From the NCBI RefSeq assembly GCF_900116415.1, contig NZ_FPAP01000002.1, positions 1,112,891-1,176,890 on the forward strand: a stretch of 64,000 nucleotides of DNA, written 5' to 3'. A model generated the notes under the pieces. It saw only the letters and a program-made list of their open reading frames with translations. It ran no database searches and had not been told where the DNA came from. The position numbers and the translations under genes are program-made. Of this stretch, positions 53,717 to 63,456 are shown piece after piece; position 1 is the stretch's first letter; each line of letters starts with the position of its first letter. The stretch is from Chryseobacterium formosense (GTDB taxonomy: Bacteria; Bacteroidota; Bacteroidia; Flavobacteriales; Weeksellaceae).

Positions 53717-54076
53717 ATGAATCATACAGAAGCCGTTGCAGAGATCATCAAAGTGATCCCGGAAACAAAAGAAGAATTTCAGGAGTCTTACAAAACCAAG
53801 TCACCTTACATGGTCATTAATGTTTTTACCCGACAAATCAAAAAACTGATCAGAGATAATGACCAAAAAATTCTGCTGAAATCTATTCGAAAGATGAATC
53901 AGTTGTATAACAAAGGTGATCAGGCTTTAAAAAATGCCATCGAAAATATCTTCATATATTCTTTAGACAGCTTTACATTTTCGAGTGAACCCGCTTACAA
54001 AAAAATGATTTTCGACAAAATGTCATTGAGCCTTCAGAATAATTACCTGCATCAGGTTTACAAATCAGGGATTTAA
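53717..54076 (+). CDS. Small helical protein, DUF7674-like, Kdp-linked copy 1
   Basis: 119 residues, no signal peptide, helical. Its core (K-M-N-Q-L-Y-N-K-G-D-Q-A-L-K-N-A-I-E-N-I-F-I-Y-S-L-D-S-F) is shared with the gene at 54331, so the two are paralogues in one operon. I associate this pair with the DUF7674 family, often linked to kdp in Bacteroidota; the DUF name is recalled, not searched. First gene after the regulator terminator, so expressed with Kdp. Role unknown. Confidence 0.7.
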   Translation: MNHTEAVAEIIKVIPETKEEFQESYKTKSPYMVINVFTRQIKKLIRDNDQKILLKSIRKMNQLYNKGDQALKNAIENIFIYSLDSFTFSSEPAYKKMIFDKMSLSLQNNYLHQVYKSGI

Positions 54077-54086
54077 AATAAAAAAT

Positions 54087-54224
54087 ATGAAATCAAAAAT
54101 CAGAAAAATCGGAAGCTGGAAAGAATGGAAATCTATTCGTGAAAAGCATAATCTTGAGATTGTAACAATTAACATCGCTGTGATCTTAGGCGTTTTTGTT
54201 GCTGCGGCAATTATTCAGTATTAA
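54087..54224 (+). CDS. 45-residue single-pass membrane protein in the kdp operon
   Basis: A small ORF with ATG 54087 and stop at 54222. Basic N-terminal half (MKSKIRKIGSWKEWK), then one hydrophobic helix V-T-I-N-I-A-V-I-L-G-V-F-V-A-A-A-I-I. It fits tightly between two kdp-linked genes (10 bp from the previous stop, 11 bp to the next ATG). No family known to me. Confidence 0.65.
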   Translation: MKSKIRKIGSWKEWKSIREKHNLEIVTINIAVILGVFVAAAIIQY

Positions 54225-54235
54225 AAAATTACGAT

Positions 54236-54319
54236 ATGACAACAATTATTTTATTGATTCTGGGATCGGCTTTTTTCGTTTTGTTTTACCGTCTAATTGA
54301 ATATTTCGATGAAATTTAA
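54236..54319 (+). CDS. 27-residue hydrophobic peptide in the kdp operon
   Basis: ATG 54236 to stop 54319: one helix (TIILLILGSAFFVLFY) with an acidic tail R-L-I-E-Y-F-D-E-I. KdpF-like in size and topology, but the true KdpF motif is in the gene at 54711. Tight operon spacing supports it as real. Confidence 0.6.
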   Translation: MTTIILLILGSAFFVLFYRLIEYFDEI

Positions 54320-54330
54320 AACATTCAGCT

Positions 54331-54708
54331 TTGAAAAAGATCAACCGAATTACTGCCATAGAATATATGAAGGTATTTTTTCCTTCCATTCGCAGTGAGA
54401 TCACAGAACTTTCTGTGCAGAACAATTTTCCGGGAATCATGCAGATCACGATAGACAATATGAAAAGTCTCTCCCAACATTCAAAAATTCAAAAAATGAG
54501 TGTCTCAATAAGAAGAATGTACTGGATTTATAATAACGGAAATTCATACATCAGATACATCATAGAAAACCTTTTTGTAAGGTCTTTTGAAAGCTGGAGA
54601 AAAAATCTGCAACCCCAGCAATGGAAGTTTCTTTATCAGGAAATTCCTTCTGCTTTCCGTGAAATTCATAGTCTGCAAATAGTACAAGATCAAAAATTAA
54701 AAAATTAG
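54331..54708 (+). CDS. Small helical protein, DUF7674-like, Kdp-linked copy 2
   Basis: 125 residues with a TTG start (LKKINRITAIEYMK). Its core R-R-M-Y-W-I-Y-N-N-G-N-S-Y-I-R-Y-I-I-E-N-L-F aligns with that of the 53717 gene, and the N-terminal helix also aligns, which supports the TTG start over the internal ATG. 11 bp after the 27-residue peptide, 2 bp before kdpF. Role unknown, probably linked to potassium uptake control. Confidence 0.65.
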   Translation: MKKINRITAIEYMKVFFPSIRSEITELSVQNNFPGIMQITIDNMKSLSQHSKIQKMSVSIRRMYWIYNNGNSYIRYIIENLFVRSFESWRKNLQPQQWKFLYQEIPSAFREIHSLQIVQDQKLKN

Positions 54709-54710
54709 AT

Positions 54711-54788
54711 ATGACTCTATTATTCATCATCGCCATAGCTGTATTCGCCTACATGTGCTATGTACTCGTAAAACCTGAAAAATTTTAA
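54711..54788 (+). CDS. kdpF: KdpF-like K+-transporting ATPase small subunit
   Basis: 25 residues: MTLLFIIAIAVFAYMCYVLV followed by K-P-E-K-F. One membrane helix ending in the K-P-E-(R/K)-F motif typical of KdpF, which stabilises the KdpABC complex. Its position before kdpA fits KdpF of other bacteria. Confidence 0.85.
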   Translation: MTLLFIIAIAVFAYMCYVLVKPEKF

Positions 54789-54803
54789 ATATGCTGTAAA
54801 GCA

Positions 54804-54923
54804 ATGAAACAAAACATTATCAATAAACTCAAAGACTGGGGAATACTGTTTTTCTGGATCTCCTGTATCGTCGCATTTCTTTATCTGATTATTACTGTAA
54901 AAGAATTCGAATTAATTCATTAA
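54804..54923 (+). CDS. 39-residue single-pass membrane protein upstream of kdpA
   Basis: ATG 54804 to stop 54923; N-terminal M-K-Q-N-I-I-N-K-L-K-D-W, helix G-I-L-F-F-W-I-S-C-I-V-A-F-L-Y-L-I-I, acidic tail. 15 bp after kdpF and 7 bp before kdpA, so clearly in the operon. No known family. Confidence 0.65.
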   Translation: MKQNIINKLKDWGILFFWISCIVAFLYLIITVKEFELIH

Positions 54924-54930
54924 AAAACTT

Positions 54931-56619
54931 ATGAACACTGAAATTTTAGGCATTGTGGCAATGTTTCTTATAACATTGCTGCTCGCAATACCTTTAGGTA
55001 AATATATAGCAAAAGTTTACTCCAACGAGAAGACTTTTTTAGATCCGGTTTTTAATCCGATAGAACGTTTTTTCTATAAATTTTCAGGCATCGATCCGGA
55101 TCATGAAATGAATTGGAAACAGCATCTTGTTGCACTTTTAACGATCAATCTGCTTTGGTTTTTTATGAGTATGCTGGTTTTGATGAACATGAGCTGGCTT
55201 CCTCTCAATCCCGACGGAAATCCGGATATGTCACCGGATTTGGCATTCAATACAACTATTTCATTTTTAGTTAACTGTAACCTGCAGCATTACTCGGGAG
55301 AAACGGGGATGAGCTATTTCGGACAGATCTGGCTAATGTTTCTTCAGTTTGTATCGGCAGCAACCGGTATGGCAGCATCAATCGTTGTTTTTAAAGCTTT
55401 TAGGGAAAAAACAACCGAAAAACTCGGAAATTTTTATGATTATTTATTAAAATCGATCACAAGAATTTTGTTGCCTATTTCATTAATTATCGGTGCCGTG
55501 ATGGTTTTTGAAGGAATGCCGATGACTTTTAACGGGAAAGATAAAATGATTACACTGGAAGGCAAAACGGCGGATGTTTCCACAGGGCCTGTTGCTGCAT
55601 TCGTACCAATCAAACATGTCGGAACCAATGGAGGCGGATTTTTTGGAGCAAATAGCGCACACCCTTTAGAAAATCCTAATTATTTTACCAATATGGTAGA
55701 AATGTTTGCGCAACTTGTCATTCCAATGGCAATGGTTTTTGCATTCGGACATTTCATTCGCAGAAAAAAATTCGGGTACATGATTTTTGGAGTAATGACC
55801 GTTGGATTTTTAGTACTTGCCGTTCCAACCATTACCATGGAAATGAATGGTAATTCAGCAATCAGCCAGATGGGAATTGATAATTCTTTAGGTGCAATGG
55901 AAGGGAAAGAAATCCGGTTCGGAGCGGCAGCTTCAGGATTCTGGAGTATTGTGACAACCGTTATTTCTACAGGTTCTATCAATTCAATGCATGACAGTGC
56001 TGTACCGCTTTCAGGAATGACGCAGATGTTGGCAATGATGGTGAATGCTTTTTATGGTGGTGACGGCGCAGGGATTTTGAATATTTTCATCTATATCATT
56101 CTTGCCGTATTCATCAGTGGATTAATGGTAGGAAGAACTCCCGAATTTATGGGCAGAAAAATTGAAGCAAGAGAAATGAAAATAGCGATGATTGTGGCAT
56201 TATTTCATCCGTTTCTCATCTTAGTGGGCGCTGCTGTGGCAACGGCATTTCCGGAAGTAGGAGCTTCTACGCTTAATAATCCGGGCTTTCATGGCTTTAG
56301 TGAGATTTTATACGAATACACTTCTTCGGCAGCTAACAACGGAAGTGGTTTTGAAGGATTGGGTGATAATAATATGTTTTGGAACATTTCAACAGGAATT
56401 GTATTAATATTAGGTCGATTCATTCCTATTATCGGACCTGTAGCGATTGCTGGTTTACTGGCAAAGAAAAAATACATTCCGGAAGGCGAGGGTACCCTAA
56501 AAACCGATACTTCCACTTTTGGAATCATGATTTTCGCTGTGATTGCCATCATTGCTGCACTTTCGTTTTTCCCTGCATTGGCATTGGGCCCTATCGCAGA
56601 ATATTTTTCAATGAAATAA
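54931..56619 (+). CDS. kdpA: Potassium-transporting ATPase subunit KdpA
   Basis: 562 residues, about 10 membrane helices. K+ pore segments show TNGGGFFGANSAHP, N-C-N-L-Q-H-Y-S-G-E-T-G, N-N-G-S-G-F-E-G-L and G-A-A-A-S-G-F-W. KdpA is the SKT-type K+-channel-like subunit that binds and passes K+ in the high-affinity Kdp pump. First large gene of the complex; kdpB follows 21 bp later. Confidence 0.96.
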   Translation: MNTEILGIVAMFLITLLLAIPLGKYIAKVYSNEKTFLDPVFNPIERFFYKFSGIDPDHEMNWKQHLVALLTINLLWFFMSMLVLMNMSWLPLNPDGNPDMSPDLAFNTTISFLVNCNLQHYSGETGMSYFGQIWLMFLQFVSAATGMAASIVVFKAFREKTTEKLGNFYDYLLKSITRILLPISLIIGAVMVFEGMPMTFNGKDKMITLEGKTADVSTGPVAAFVPIKHVGTNGGGFFGANSAHPLENPNYFTNMVEMFAQLVIPMAMVFAFGHFIRRKKFGYMIFGVMTVGFLVLAVPTITMEMNGNSAISQMGIDNSLGAMEGKEIRFGAAASGFWSIVTTVISTGSINSMHDSAVPLSGMTQMLAMMVNAFYGGDGAGILNIFIYIILAVFISGLMVGRTPEFMGRKIEAREMKIAMIVALFHPFLILVGAAVATAFPEVGASTLNNPGFHGFSEILYEYTSSAANNGSGFEGLGDNNMFWNISTGIVLILGRFIPIIGPVAIAGLLAKKKYIPEGEGTLKTDTSTFGIMIFAVIAIIAALSFFPALALGPIAEYFSMK

Positions 56620-56640
56620 AATTAGATAAGAGAAATTAAA

Positions 56641-58647
56641 ATGAATAATAAATCATTATTTCAGAAAGAATTGGTTCAGGAAGCTTTAAAACAATCATTT
56701 GTAAAACTGAATCCAAAACTAATGATCAAAAATCCGGTCATGTTTCTGGTATGGCTCGGTACATTAGTCATGCTGTTTGTCAGCATCTGGACTTTAACAG
56801 GTGAAAAATCGCAAGGAAGTTTCTTCTATAACTTTACTGTTTTTATCATCCTTTTATTAACGGTATTGTTCGGAAATTTTGCGGAAGCCATTGCCGAAGC
56901 AAGAGGAAAAGCTCAGGCAGATAGTTTACGTAAAACAAGAGAAGAAACACCTGCAAAACTTCGAAACGGAGAGATAATTTCATCAGCCAAATTAAATAAG
57001 GGCGATATTTTCGTCTGTGAAGCGGGAGATATTATTCCTTCAGACGGAGAAATTATTGAAGGTTTGGCGACCATTGACGAAAGTGCCATTACCGGAGAAT
57101 CTGCTCCTGTCATCCGAGAATCAGGAGGTGATAAAAGTTCTGTAACAGGTGGAACAAAAGTTTTATCTGATAAAATCGTTGTACAGGTAACAACGCAACC
57201 TGGAGAAAGCTTTTTAGATAAAATGATTGCTTTGGTGGAAGGTGCATCCCGCCAGAAAACACCGAACGAAATTGCATTAACGATTCTGCTTGCAGGTTTT
57301 ACACTGGTATTTATCATTGTCTGCGTTACGTTAAAACCATTTGCAGCATATTCAAACATAACCATTACCATTGCGTCATTTATTTCTTTGTTTGTCTGTC
57401 TTATTCCGACAACAATTGGGGGACTTTTATCTGCAATCGGGATTGCCGGAATGGACAGAGCTTTAAGAGCAAACGTCATTACCAAAAGTGGAAGAGCGGT
57501 AGAAACGGCAGGAGATATTGATGTGCTTCTTTTGGATAAAACAGGAACAATTACCATTGGAAACCGTAAAGCCACTCATTTTCATGCTGCTGTTGGTGTT
57601 GATGAATTAAAACTGATAAAAGCTGCGGTGTTAAGTTCAATGTCGGATGAAACTCCGGAAGGAAAATCAATCATTGAGTTGGCTGGTGTGAATCCGTTGA
57701 GTTATCAGGTGAATGATCCGGTTTACATCAAATTTACCGCAGAAACAAGAAGTTCAGGTATCGATTATGAAAATGTAAGAATCCGTAAAGGAGCAACCGA
57801 TGCGATTAAAAAAATTGTTACCGGTGCCGGAAATCATTTTCCTGAGGGTGTGGAAGAAACAGTTCGTGCCATTTCTCAAAATGGAGGAACACCGTTGGTG
57901 GTTTCGGAAAACGAAAAAGTTTTAGGAGTGATAGAACTTCAGGATATTATAAAACCGGGAATCAGTGAACGTTTTGAGAGACTTCGAAAAATGGGAATTA
58001 AAACGGTGATGGTAACAGGTGATAATCCGCTTACGGCTAAATTTATTGCTGAAAAAGCAGGAGTAGACGATTTTATTGCCGAAGCAAAACCGGAAGATAA
58101 AATGAACTACATCAAAAAAGAACAGCAGGAGGGAAGATTGGTTGCGATGATGGGAGACGGAACCAATGATGCTCCGGCTTTGGCTCAGGCTGATGTGGGC
58201 GTAGCAATGAACAGTGGAACACAAGCTGCAAAAGAAGCGGGAAATATGGTGGATCTCGATAATGACCCAACCAAATTAATTGAAGTGGTGGAGATTGGTA
58301 AACAGCTTTTAATGACAAGGGGAACACTCACAACATTCAGCATTGCCAATGATGTTGCCAAATATTTTGCCATTATTCCTGCTTTGTTTATCACCGCAAT
58401 TCCTGCTTTGCAAGGTTTAAATATTATGAATCTTCACAGTCCGGAAAGTGCCATTTTATCGGCAGTTATTTTTAATGCGATCATTATTCCGATCCTTATT
58501 CCGCTGGCTTTAAAAGGTGTTGCTTATAAACCGATCGGTGCATCAGCTCTATTGAGACGCAACTTATTTATTTTCGGTTTAGGGGGAGTAGTAATTCCTT
58601 TTATCGGAATAAAAATTATAGATCTTTTTGTTTCATTACTATTTTAA
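56641..58647 (+). CDS. kdpB: Potassium-transporting P-type ATPase subunit KdpB
   Basis: 668 residues. P-type ATPase motifs: DKTGTI with phosphorylated Asp299, the actuator loop T-G-E-S, M-V-T-G-D-N-P and G-D-G-T-N-D-A-P. The catalytic subunit that hydrolyses ATP to drive K+ through KdpA. Inner membrane. Followed by kdpC after a 101-bp gap. Confidence 0.97.
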   Translation: MNNKSLFQKELVQEALKQSFVKLNPKLMIKNPVMFLVWLGTLVMLFVSIWTLTGEKSQGSFFYNFTVFIILLLTVLFGNFAEAIAEARGKAQADSLRKTREETPAKLRNGEIISSAKLNKGDIFVCEAGDIIPSDGEIIEGLATIDESAITGESAPVIRESGGDKSSVTGGTKVLSDKIVVQVTTQPGESFLDKMIALVEGASRQKTPNEIALTILLAGFTLVFIIVCVTLKPFAAYSNITITIASFISLFVCLIPTTIGGLLSAIGIAGMDRALRANVITKSGRAVETAGDIDVLLLDKTGTITIGNRKATHFHAAVGVDELKLIKAAVLSSMSDETPEGKSIIELAGVNPLSYQVNDPVYIKFTAETRSSGIDYENVRIRKGATDAIKKIVTGAGNHFPEGVEETVRAISQNGGTPLVVSENEKVLGVIELQDIIKPGISERFERLRKMGIKTVMVTGDNPLTAKFIAEKAGVDDFIAEAKPEDKMNYIKKEQQEGRLVAMMGDGTNDAPALAQADVGVAMNSGTQAAKEAGNMVDLDNDPTKLIEVVEIGKQLLMTRGTLTTFSIANDVAKYFAIIPALFITAIPALQGLNIMNLHSPESAILSAVIFNAIIIPILIPLALKGVAYKPIGASALLRRNLFIFGLGGVVIPFIGIKIIDLFVSLLF

Positions 58648-58748
58648 AATCAACAGGCAGGGCAGGAAGAATACTTCATCCAATTACAATGTCTCATATA
58701 TTTAACTTATCTATTTTCTTCTTGTCTTTAGCCTGAAAAAATTTCATC

Positions 58749-59312
58749 ATGAAAAAACATATTTTACCGGCAGTAAAACTGACCGTTTTATCCATCATTC
58801 TTCTTACAATAGTTTATCCGGCGATTATTTGGGCAATTGCACAATTTTCACCAAATGGTGGAAAAGGAGAGCTGATTACACACAACAATAAAATCTATTA
58901 TTCCAATATCGGGCAGTCTTTCAGTGAAAACCGTTATTTCTGGTCACGACCTTCAGCGGTAGATTACAATTCGGCAGGTTCGGGAGGAAGCAATAAAGGC
59001 CCGTCAAATGAAGAATATCTGAAACAGGTACAAGCCAGGGTCGACACTTTTTTAATGAAAAATCCTGGAGTGGCGAAATCTGAAATTCCTGTTGATCTGA
59101 TAACGGCGAGCGGAAGTGGTCTTGATCCTGATTTTTCTGTACAGGCAGCAAAAGTTCAGGTGAAAAGAATTGCTCAAGACCGAAATATTTCTCAGGAGAA
59201 AATCAATCAGCTTATCGAAGCTAATATTCAGAAGCCTTTTCTAGGACTTTTCGGGCCGGAAAAAATCAATGTACTTAAGCTGAATATTGCTTTGGATCAA
59301 TTAGGAAAATAA
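58749..59312 (+). CDS. kdpC: Potassium-transporting ATPase subunit KdpC
   Basis: 187 residues. One N-terminal helix (KLTVLSIILLTIVYPAIIWAIAQ), then the conserved G-Q-S-F-x-x-x-R-Y-F-W-S-R-P-S-A and A-S-G-S-G-L-D-P-D. Assembles KdpA and KdpB. Transcribed with the operon. Confidence 0.95.
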   Translation: MKKHILPAVKLTVLSIILLTIVYPAIIWAIAQFSPNGGKGELITHNNKIYYSNIGQSFSENRYFWSRPSAVDYNSAGSGGSNKGPSNEEYLKQVQARVDTFLMKNPGVAKSEIPVDLITASGSGLDPDFSVQAAKVQVKRIAQDRNISQEKINQLIEANIQKPFLGLFGPEKINVLKLNIALDQLGK

Positions 59313-59375
59313 TAGCTAATCATCATTTAAAAATAATCAGTAATCCTGATTTTAATCTTATATTTAAAAATAATA

Positions 59376-60458
59376 ATGAAAAAAATAATCTTTGTTTTGT
59401 TTGCAGTTTTTGGTTTAAAAAATGTGCAGGCTCAAAGCGATTCAATTGTTAAACCTCTTACAGTAAGCGGATATGCCGAAGTGTATTACATGGCAGATTT
59501 TAATAATCCTAAAAACAATAGCAGACCGGGTTTTGTCTACAGCCATAATCGTAATAATGAAGTGAATGTCAACCTTGCTTTCATAAAAGCAGGTTATAAT
59601 ACAGACAGGCTAAGAGCAAATCTTGCATTGGCAGCGGGAACTTACATGAATGCAAATTATGCGGCAGAATCAGGAGTAATGAAAAACATTTACGAAGCAA
59701 ATGTAGGTTTAAAAATCTCTCAAAAACACAATTTGTGGATTGATGCAGGTATTTTGCCTTCCCATCTTGGTTTTGAAAGTGCGGTGGGAAAAGATAACTG
59801 GACGCTTAGCCGAAGCCTCTTTGCAGACAATTCTCCCTATTTTGAAACCGGAGCCAAAATCTCTTATACTTCTCCGACGGGAAAATGGTTTCTAAGTGCA
59901 TTGGTATTAAATGGATGGCAGCGAATTCAGAGAGTTGACGGTAATTCTACCCCTGCATTTGGTCATCAGATTACCTTTAAACCTAATGAAAAGCTGACAC
60001 TGAATAGCGGTTCTTTTATCGGAAATGATAAACCGGATTCGATTCGACAGATGAGATATTTCCACAATTTATACGGAATTTATCAGATCAATAAAAAAAT
60101 AGGAATTACCGCAGGTTTTGATGTGGGTGCCGAACAAAAAACGAAAGGCAGCAGCAATTATAATATTTGGTACACTCCCGTATTATTGCTGAAGTATAAT
60201 GTAAATGAAAAATTCAGTTTAACAGGAAGGGGAGAATATTATCAGGATGAGAAAGGCGTCATTATTTCTACAAATACCCAAAACGGATTCAAAACTTTTG
60301 GATATTCTCTGAATGCAGATTATTATATTTTGCCGAATCTCGTCTGGAGAACAGAAATTCGTAATCTGAACAGCAAAGACGCTATATTTATGGATCGAAG
60401 TGAAGAGCTCAATAAAAACAGTTTAACGGCAATTACGGCTATGGCATTCTCGTTTTAA
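59376..60458 (+). CDS. Outer-membrane porin-like beta-barrel (BBP2/DUF1597 type)
   Basis: 360 residues with signal peptide MKKIIFVLFAVFGLKNVQA. The mature part is a series of alternating beta strands (SGYAEVYYMADF, NLAFIKAGYNTDRLRANLALAAG, WTLSRSLFADNSPYFETGAKISY), and it ends in an aromatic residue (AMAFSF), as outer-membrane barrels do. Resembles BBP2-family porins found beside kdp genes in Bacteroidota. It probably lets K+ or other solutes reach the periplasm. Between kdpC and kdpD, so part of the locus. Confidence 0.85.
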   Translation: MKKIIFVLFAVFGLKNVQAQSDSIVKPLTVSGYAEVYYMADFNNPKNNSRPGFVYSHNRNNEVNVNLAFIKAGYNTDRLRANLALAAGTYMNANYAAESGVMKNIYEANVGLKISQKHNLWIDAGILPSHLGFESAVGKDNWTLSRSLFADNSPYFETGAKISYTSPTGKWFLSALVLNGWQRIQRVDGNSTPAFGHQITFKPNEKLTLNSGSFIGNDKPDSIRQMRYFHNLYGIYQINKKIGITAGFDVGAEQKTKGSSNYNIWYTPVLLLKYNVNEKFSLTGRGEYYQDEKGVIISTNTQNGFKTFGYSLNADYYILPNLVWRTEIRNLNSKDAIFMDRSEELNKNSLTAITAMAFSF

Positions 60459-60526
60459 TTTCGAAAAAGCTTAATTTCCCTGCTATGATCTTGCAGGGGA
60501 ATTTTTTAATTTTAAAAAACTCTACA

Positions 60527-61651
60527 ATGGAAGAGCCCAGAAAATCAGCAGAAGATTTTTTACATCTCATCAATCAATCGAAAAGAGGAAAGCTTAAGAT
60601 TTACATCGGAATGAGCGCGGGCGTCGGTAAAACTTACAGAATGCTTCAGGAAGCTCATGTTTTGCTGCAAAATGGTATCGATGTAAAAATTGGATACATT
60701 GAAACCCACAACAGAAAAGAAACCCATAGTTTACTGGATGGTCTCCCAGTTATTCCCAGGAGAAAATTATTTTATAAAGGAAAAGAACTGGAAGAGCTGG
60801 ATGTTTCGGCGATTCTTGTTCTCCGTCCGGAAATCGTCATCATCGATGAACTTGCCCACACCAATATCGAAGGCAGCAAAAACAAAAAAAGATGGCAGGA
60901 TGTAATGGATATTCTGGAAGCAGGTATCAATGTGATCAGTGCGGTAAATATCCAGCATATTGAAAGCCTGAATGATGAGGTGAAATCGGTAACCGGGATC
61001 GAAGTTGCAGAAAGAATTCCCGATACGATACTTGCAGCAGCAGATGAAGTAGTCAACATCGACCTTACGGCAGAAGAACTGATTAACCGATTAAAAGAAG
61101 GTAAAATTTACGATAGCAGTAAAATTCAGTCTGCATTGGGCAATTTCTTTAAAAGCGAAAATATTTTACAGCTTCGGGAGCTGGCTTTAAAGGAAGTCGC
61201 CTCACAGGTTACCCGAAAAGTGGAAGCCGAAATTACGATTGGTAAAAGTTTAAGAAAAGAAAAATTTTTAGCTTGTATCAGTTCAAATGAAAAAACGGCA
61301 AAAAATGTCATCCGGAAAACCGCAAGACTGGCTAATTATTATAACAGTCAGTGGTTTCTTTTATACGTTCAGGTTCCGAAAGAATCTTCCGACAGGATTA
61401 CATTAAGCAAACAGAGACATCTGATTAATAATTTCAAACTGGCTACAGAATTGGGTGCAGAAATTATCAGAATTGAAAATAAGAACGTCGCTTTATCAAT
61501 CATGGAACAGTGCGAGGAAAGAAATATTACAACGGTATGCATCGGTAAACCGCATTTGGATATTTGGAGGATCATTTGGGCGACAGATACTTTTAATTCT
61601 TTACTGAAAAGACTTTCTAAGCAAAACGTAGATTTAGTAATTTTGTCGTGA
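60527..61651 (+). CDS. kdpD: KdpD sensor module (N-terminal KdpD/Usp, no kinase)
   Basis: 374 residues from ATG 60527 (in-frame ATG 60485 adds a leader without family support). KdpD domain with Walker A in GMSAGVGKTYRML (GKT at 34-36), I-D-E-L-A-H-T-N, then a Usp-like C-terminal part (FLACISSNEKTAKNVIRK, WFLLYVQVP). The membrane and kinase parts of full-length KdpD are missing and encoded by the next gene, whose ATG overlaps this stop (TGATG). Senses cytosolic K+/ATP status. Confidence 0.9.
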   Translation: MEEPRKSAEDFLHLINQSKRGKLKIYIGMSAGVGKTYRMLQEAHVLLQNGIDVKIGYIETHNRKETHSLLDGLPVIPRRKLFYKGKELEELDVSAILVLRPEIVIIDELAHTNIEGSKNKKRWQDVMDILEAGINVISAVNIQHIESLNDEVKSVTGIEVAERIPDTILAAADEVVNIDLTAEELINRLKEGKIYDSSKIQSALGNFFKSENILQLRELALKEVASQVTRKVEAEITIGKSLRKEKFLACISSNEKTAKNVIRKTARLANYYNSQWFLLYVQVPKESSDRITLSKQRHLINNFKLATELGAEIIRIENKNVALSIMEQCEERNITTVCIGKPHLDIWRIIWATDTFNSLLKRLSKQNVDLVILS

Positions 61652-63405
61652 TGAAAATAAAAACCAAACTTAACGCAGGAGTCGGGCTGCTGTTTCTGAT
61701 GATCATCATTCTTTCAGCTTTGGGAGGATGGTTTATTTATCAGCTTAAAAAAGATACACAGAATATTCTGGTTGCCAATTACAATACCCTGCAATATTCC
61801 CGAAATATGCTTTTGGCGCTTGAAGAGATCGACACAGATTCGCTTGCAGTGGCAGAATTCCAGAAAAATCTTACCCTGCAATCTAAAAATATAACAGAAA
61901 ATGGTGAAAAAGAGACTACGCAAAGCATCCGTAATCATTTTTTAAATTTAAAACTAGATAAAACCAATACAGATCTGCAATCTTCCATTCGTAAAGAAAT
62001 TACAGAGCTCATGCAGCTTAATATGAGCGCCATTCAGCTCAAAAGCAGCATTGCCAATACAACTGCACAAAATGCCATTGCCGTAGTTTCTGTTGCCGGG
62101 ATATTGTGTTTTCTGGTCGCTTTTATTCTCATGGTCAATTTACCGGCAAATATTGCCAATCCGATCCGGGAACTCACAGCAAGTATTCATCAGATTGCCC
62201 AACAAAATTACAGACAGAGAGTACGATTTGAAGGAAACAGCGAGTTCGGAGAATTAGCCCGTTCTTTCAATACGATGGCAGAAAAACTTCAGGAATATTC
62301 TGAAAGCAGAATCGATAAAATACTGAAAGGTAAAAAACGCATCGAAACGCTCATCGACAATATGCATGATGCTGTAATCGGTATCGATGAAAACCGTAAA
62401 GTTCTTTTTGTAAATGATGAAGCTTTAAAAATCTCAGGTCTTAAAAGAAACAATTTTGTAGGTCAGCAGATTCAGGATGTTGCTGTGACTAATGATCTCA
62501 TCCGCACACTGATTAAAGAAATTATAGATCCCGAATCAAAAAAAGATCAGCCGAATTCTTTAAAAATATTTGTAGAGGGAAAAGAAAATTATTTCGAGAA
62601 AGATATTGTTGATATTAATGTAATTCCTACAGGCGAAGAAGAAAGTCGATTTATCGGTCAGGTGATTATGTTGAGAAATATTACGCCTTTCAAAGAGCTT
62701 GATCTCGCAAAAACTCATTTTATAGGTACGGTCTCGCATGAATTCAAAACGCCTATTTCGTCTATACAAATGGGGTTGCAGCTTCTGGAAAATGATAAAA
62801 TCGGAAACCTTAATGAAGAACAGCAGAAACTTGTAAAAGGCATTAATGACGATACTGTAAGATTGCTGAAAATTACAGGTGAATTATTGAATTTAGCCCA
62901 ACTGGAAACAGGTGTTACCCAGCTCAATATCCGTTCATTCGAAATCAATTCTCTTATCCAGGAGGCTGTTAATGCAAATAAATCTGTAGCAGATAAAAAG
63001 AAAATATCCATCAATACTCATCTTGATTCCCAGCTTACAACGATGATTGCCGATGAAGAAAAAACACTTTGGGTACTCAATAATATTGTGTCGAATGCAA
63101 TCCGTTATTCTTCAGAAAATTCGCAGGTAAACATTAATGTTGAACAATTTGAATCTGATCATATTAAATTTTCAGTCTCAGATCAGGGGCCGGGAATTGA
63201 AAAGCAATATCTGAATCATATTTTCACCCGCTATTTCCGTGTTCCGGGAACTAAAGCCGAAGGAACAGGTTTGGGTTTAAGCATCAGTAAAGAATTTATC
63301 GAGTCTCAGAATGGAAGAATCAATGTAGAAAGCAAAGTAGGAAAGGGAAGCACTTTTAGTTTTATTCTTAAAGAAAATTTAAATAAAAAAACGGAAACTA
63401 TTTAG
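61651..63405 (+). CDS. Kdp-linked sensor histidine kinase (HAMP-PAS-HisKA-HATPase)
   Basis: 584 residues. Two membrane helices (about 7-29 and 145-168), a short periplasmic helical domain, HAMP (N-P-I-R-E-L-T-A-S-I), PAS (about 225-350: IETLIDNMHDAVIGIDENRKV), HisKA with His363 in TVSHEFKTPISS, HATPase_c with NAIRYS, SDQGPGI and GTGLGLSIS. Starts in a TGATG overlap with kdpD, implying translational coupling. It supplies the kinase missing from the KdpD module and should phosphorylate the sigma-54 regulator at 52212. Confidence 0.9.
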   Translation: MKIKTKLNAGVGLLFLMIIILSALGGWFIYQLKKDTQNILVANYNTLQYSRNMLLALEEIDTDSLAVAEFQKNLTLQSKNITENGEKETTQSIRNHFLNLKLDKTNTDLQSSIRKEITELMQLNMSAIQLKSSIANTTAQNAIAVVSVAGILCFLVAFILMVNLPANIANPIRELTASIHQIAQQNYRQRVRFEGNSEFGELARSFNTMAEKLQEYSESRIDKILKGKKRIETLIDNMHDAVIGIDENRKVLFVNDEALKISGLKRNNFVGQQIQDVAVTNDLIRTLIKEIIDPESKKDQPNSLKIFVEGKENYFEKDIVDINVIPTGEEESRFIGQVIMLRNITPFKELDLAKTHFIGTVSHEFKTPISSIQMGLQLLENDKIGNLNEEQQKLVKGINDDTVRLLKITGELLNLAQLETGVTQLNIRSFEINSLIQEAVNANKSVADKKKISINTHLDSQLTTMIADEEKTLWVLNNIVSNAIRYSSENSQVNINVEQFESDHIKFSVSDQGPGIEKQYLNHIFTRYFRVPGTKAEGTGLGLSISKEFIESQNGRINVESKVGKGSTFSFILKENLNKKTETI

Positions 63406-63420
63406 AGATATAATCCTTTA

Positions 63421-63456
63421 TAAATGCCAACTGAAAACAGTTGGCATTTATTATTG
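63421..63456 (+). terminator. Strong terminator of the kdp operon
   Basis: TAAATGCCAACTG, loop AAAA, CAGTTGGCATTTA, a perfect 13-bp stem followed by TTATTG. 15 bp after the histidine kinase stop. Confidence 0.9.

Noticed and set aside
56913..57575. 220-codon open frame on the minus strand inside kdpB
   Set aside because: Fully antisense to an intact, well-conserved P-type ATPase; composition follows the kdpB codons and no domain is visible.
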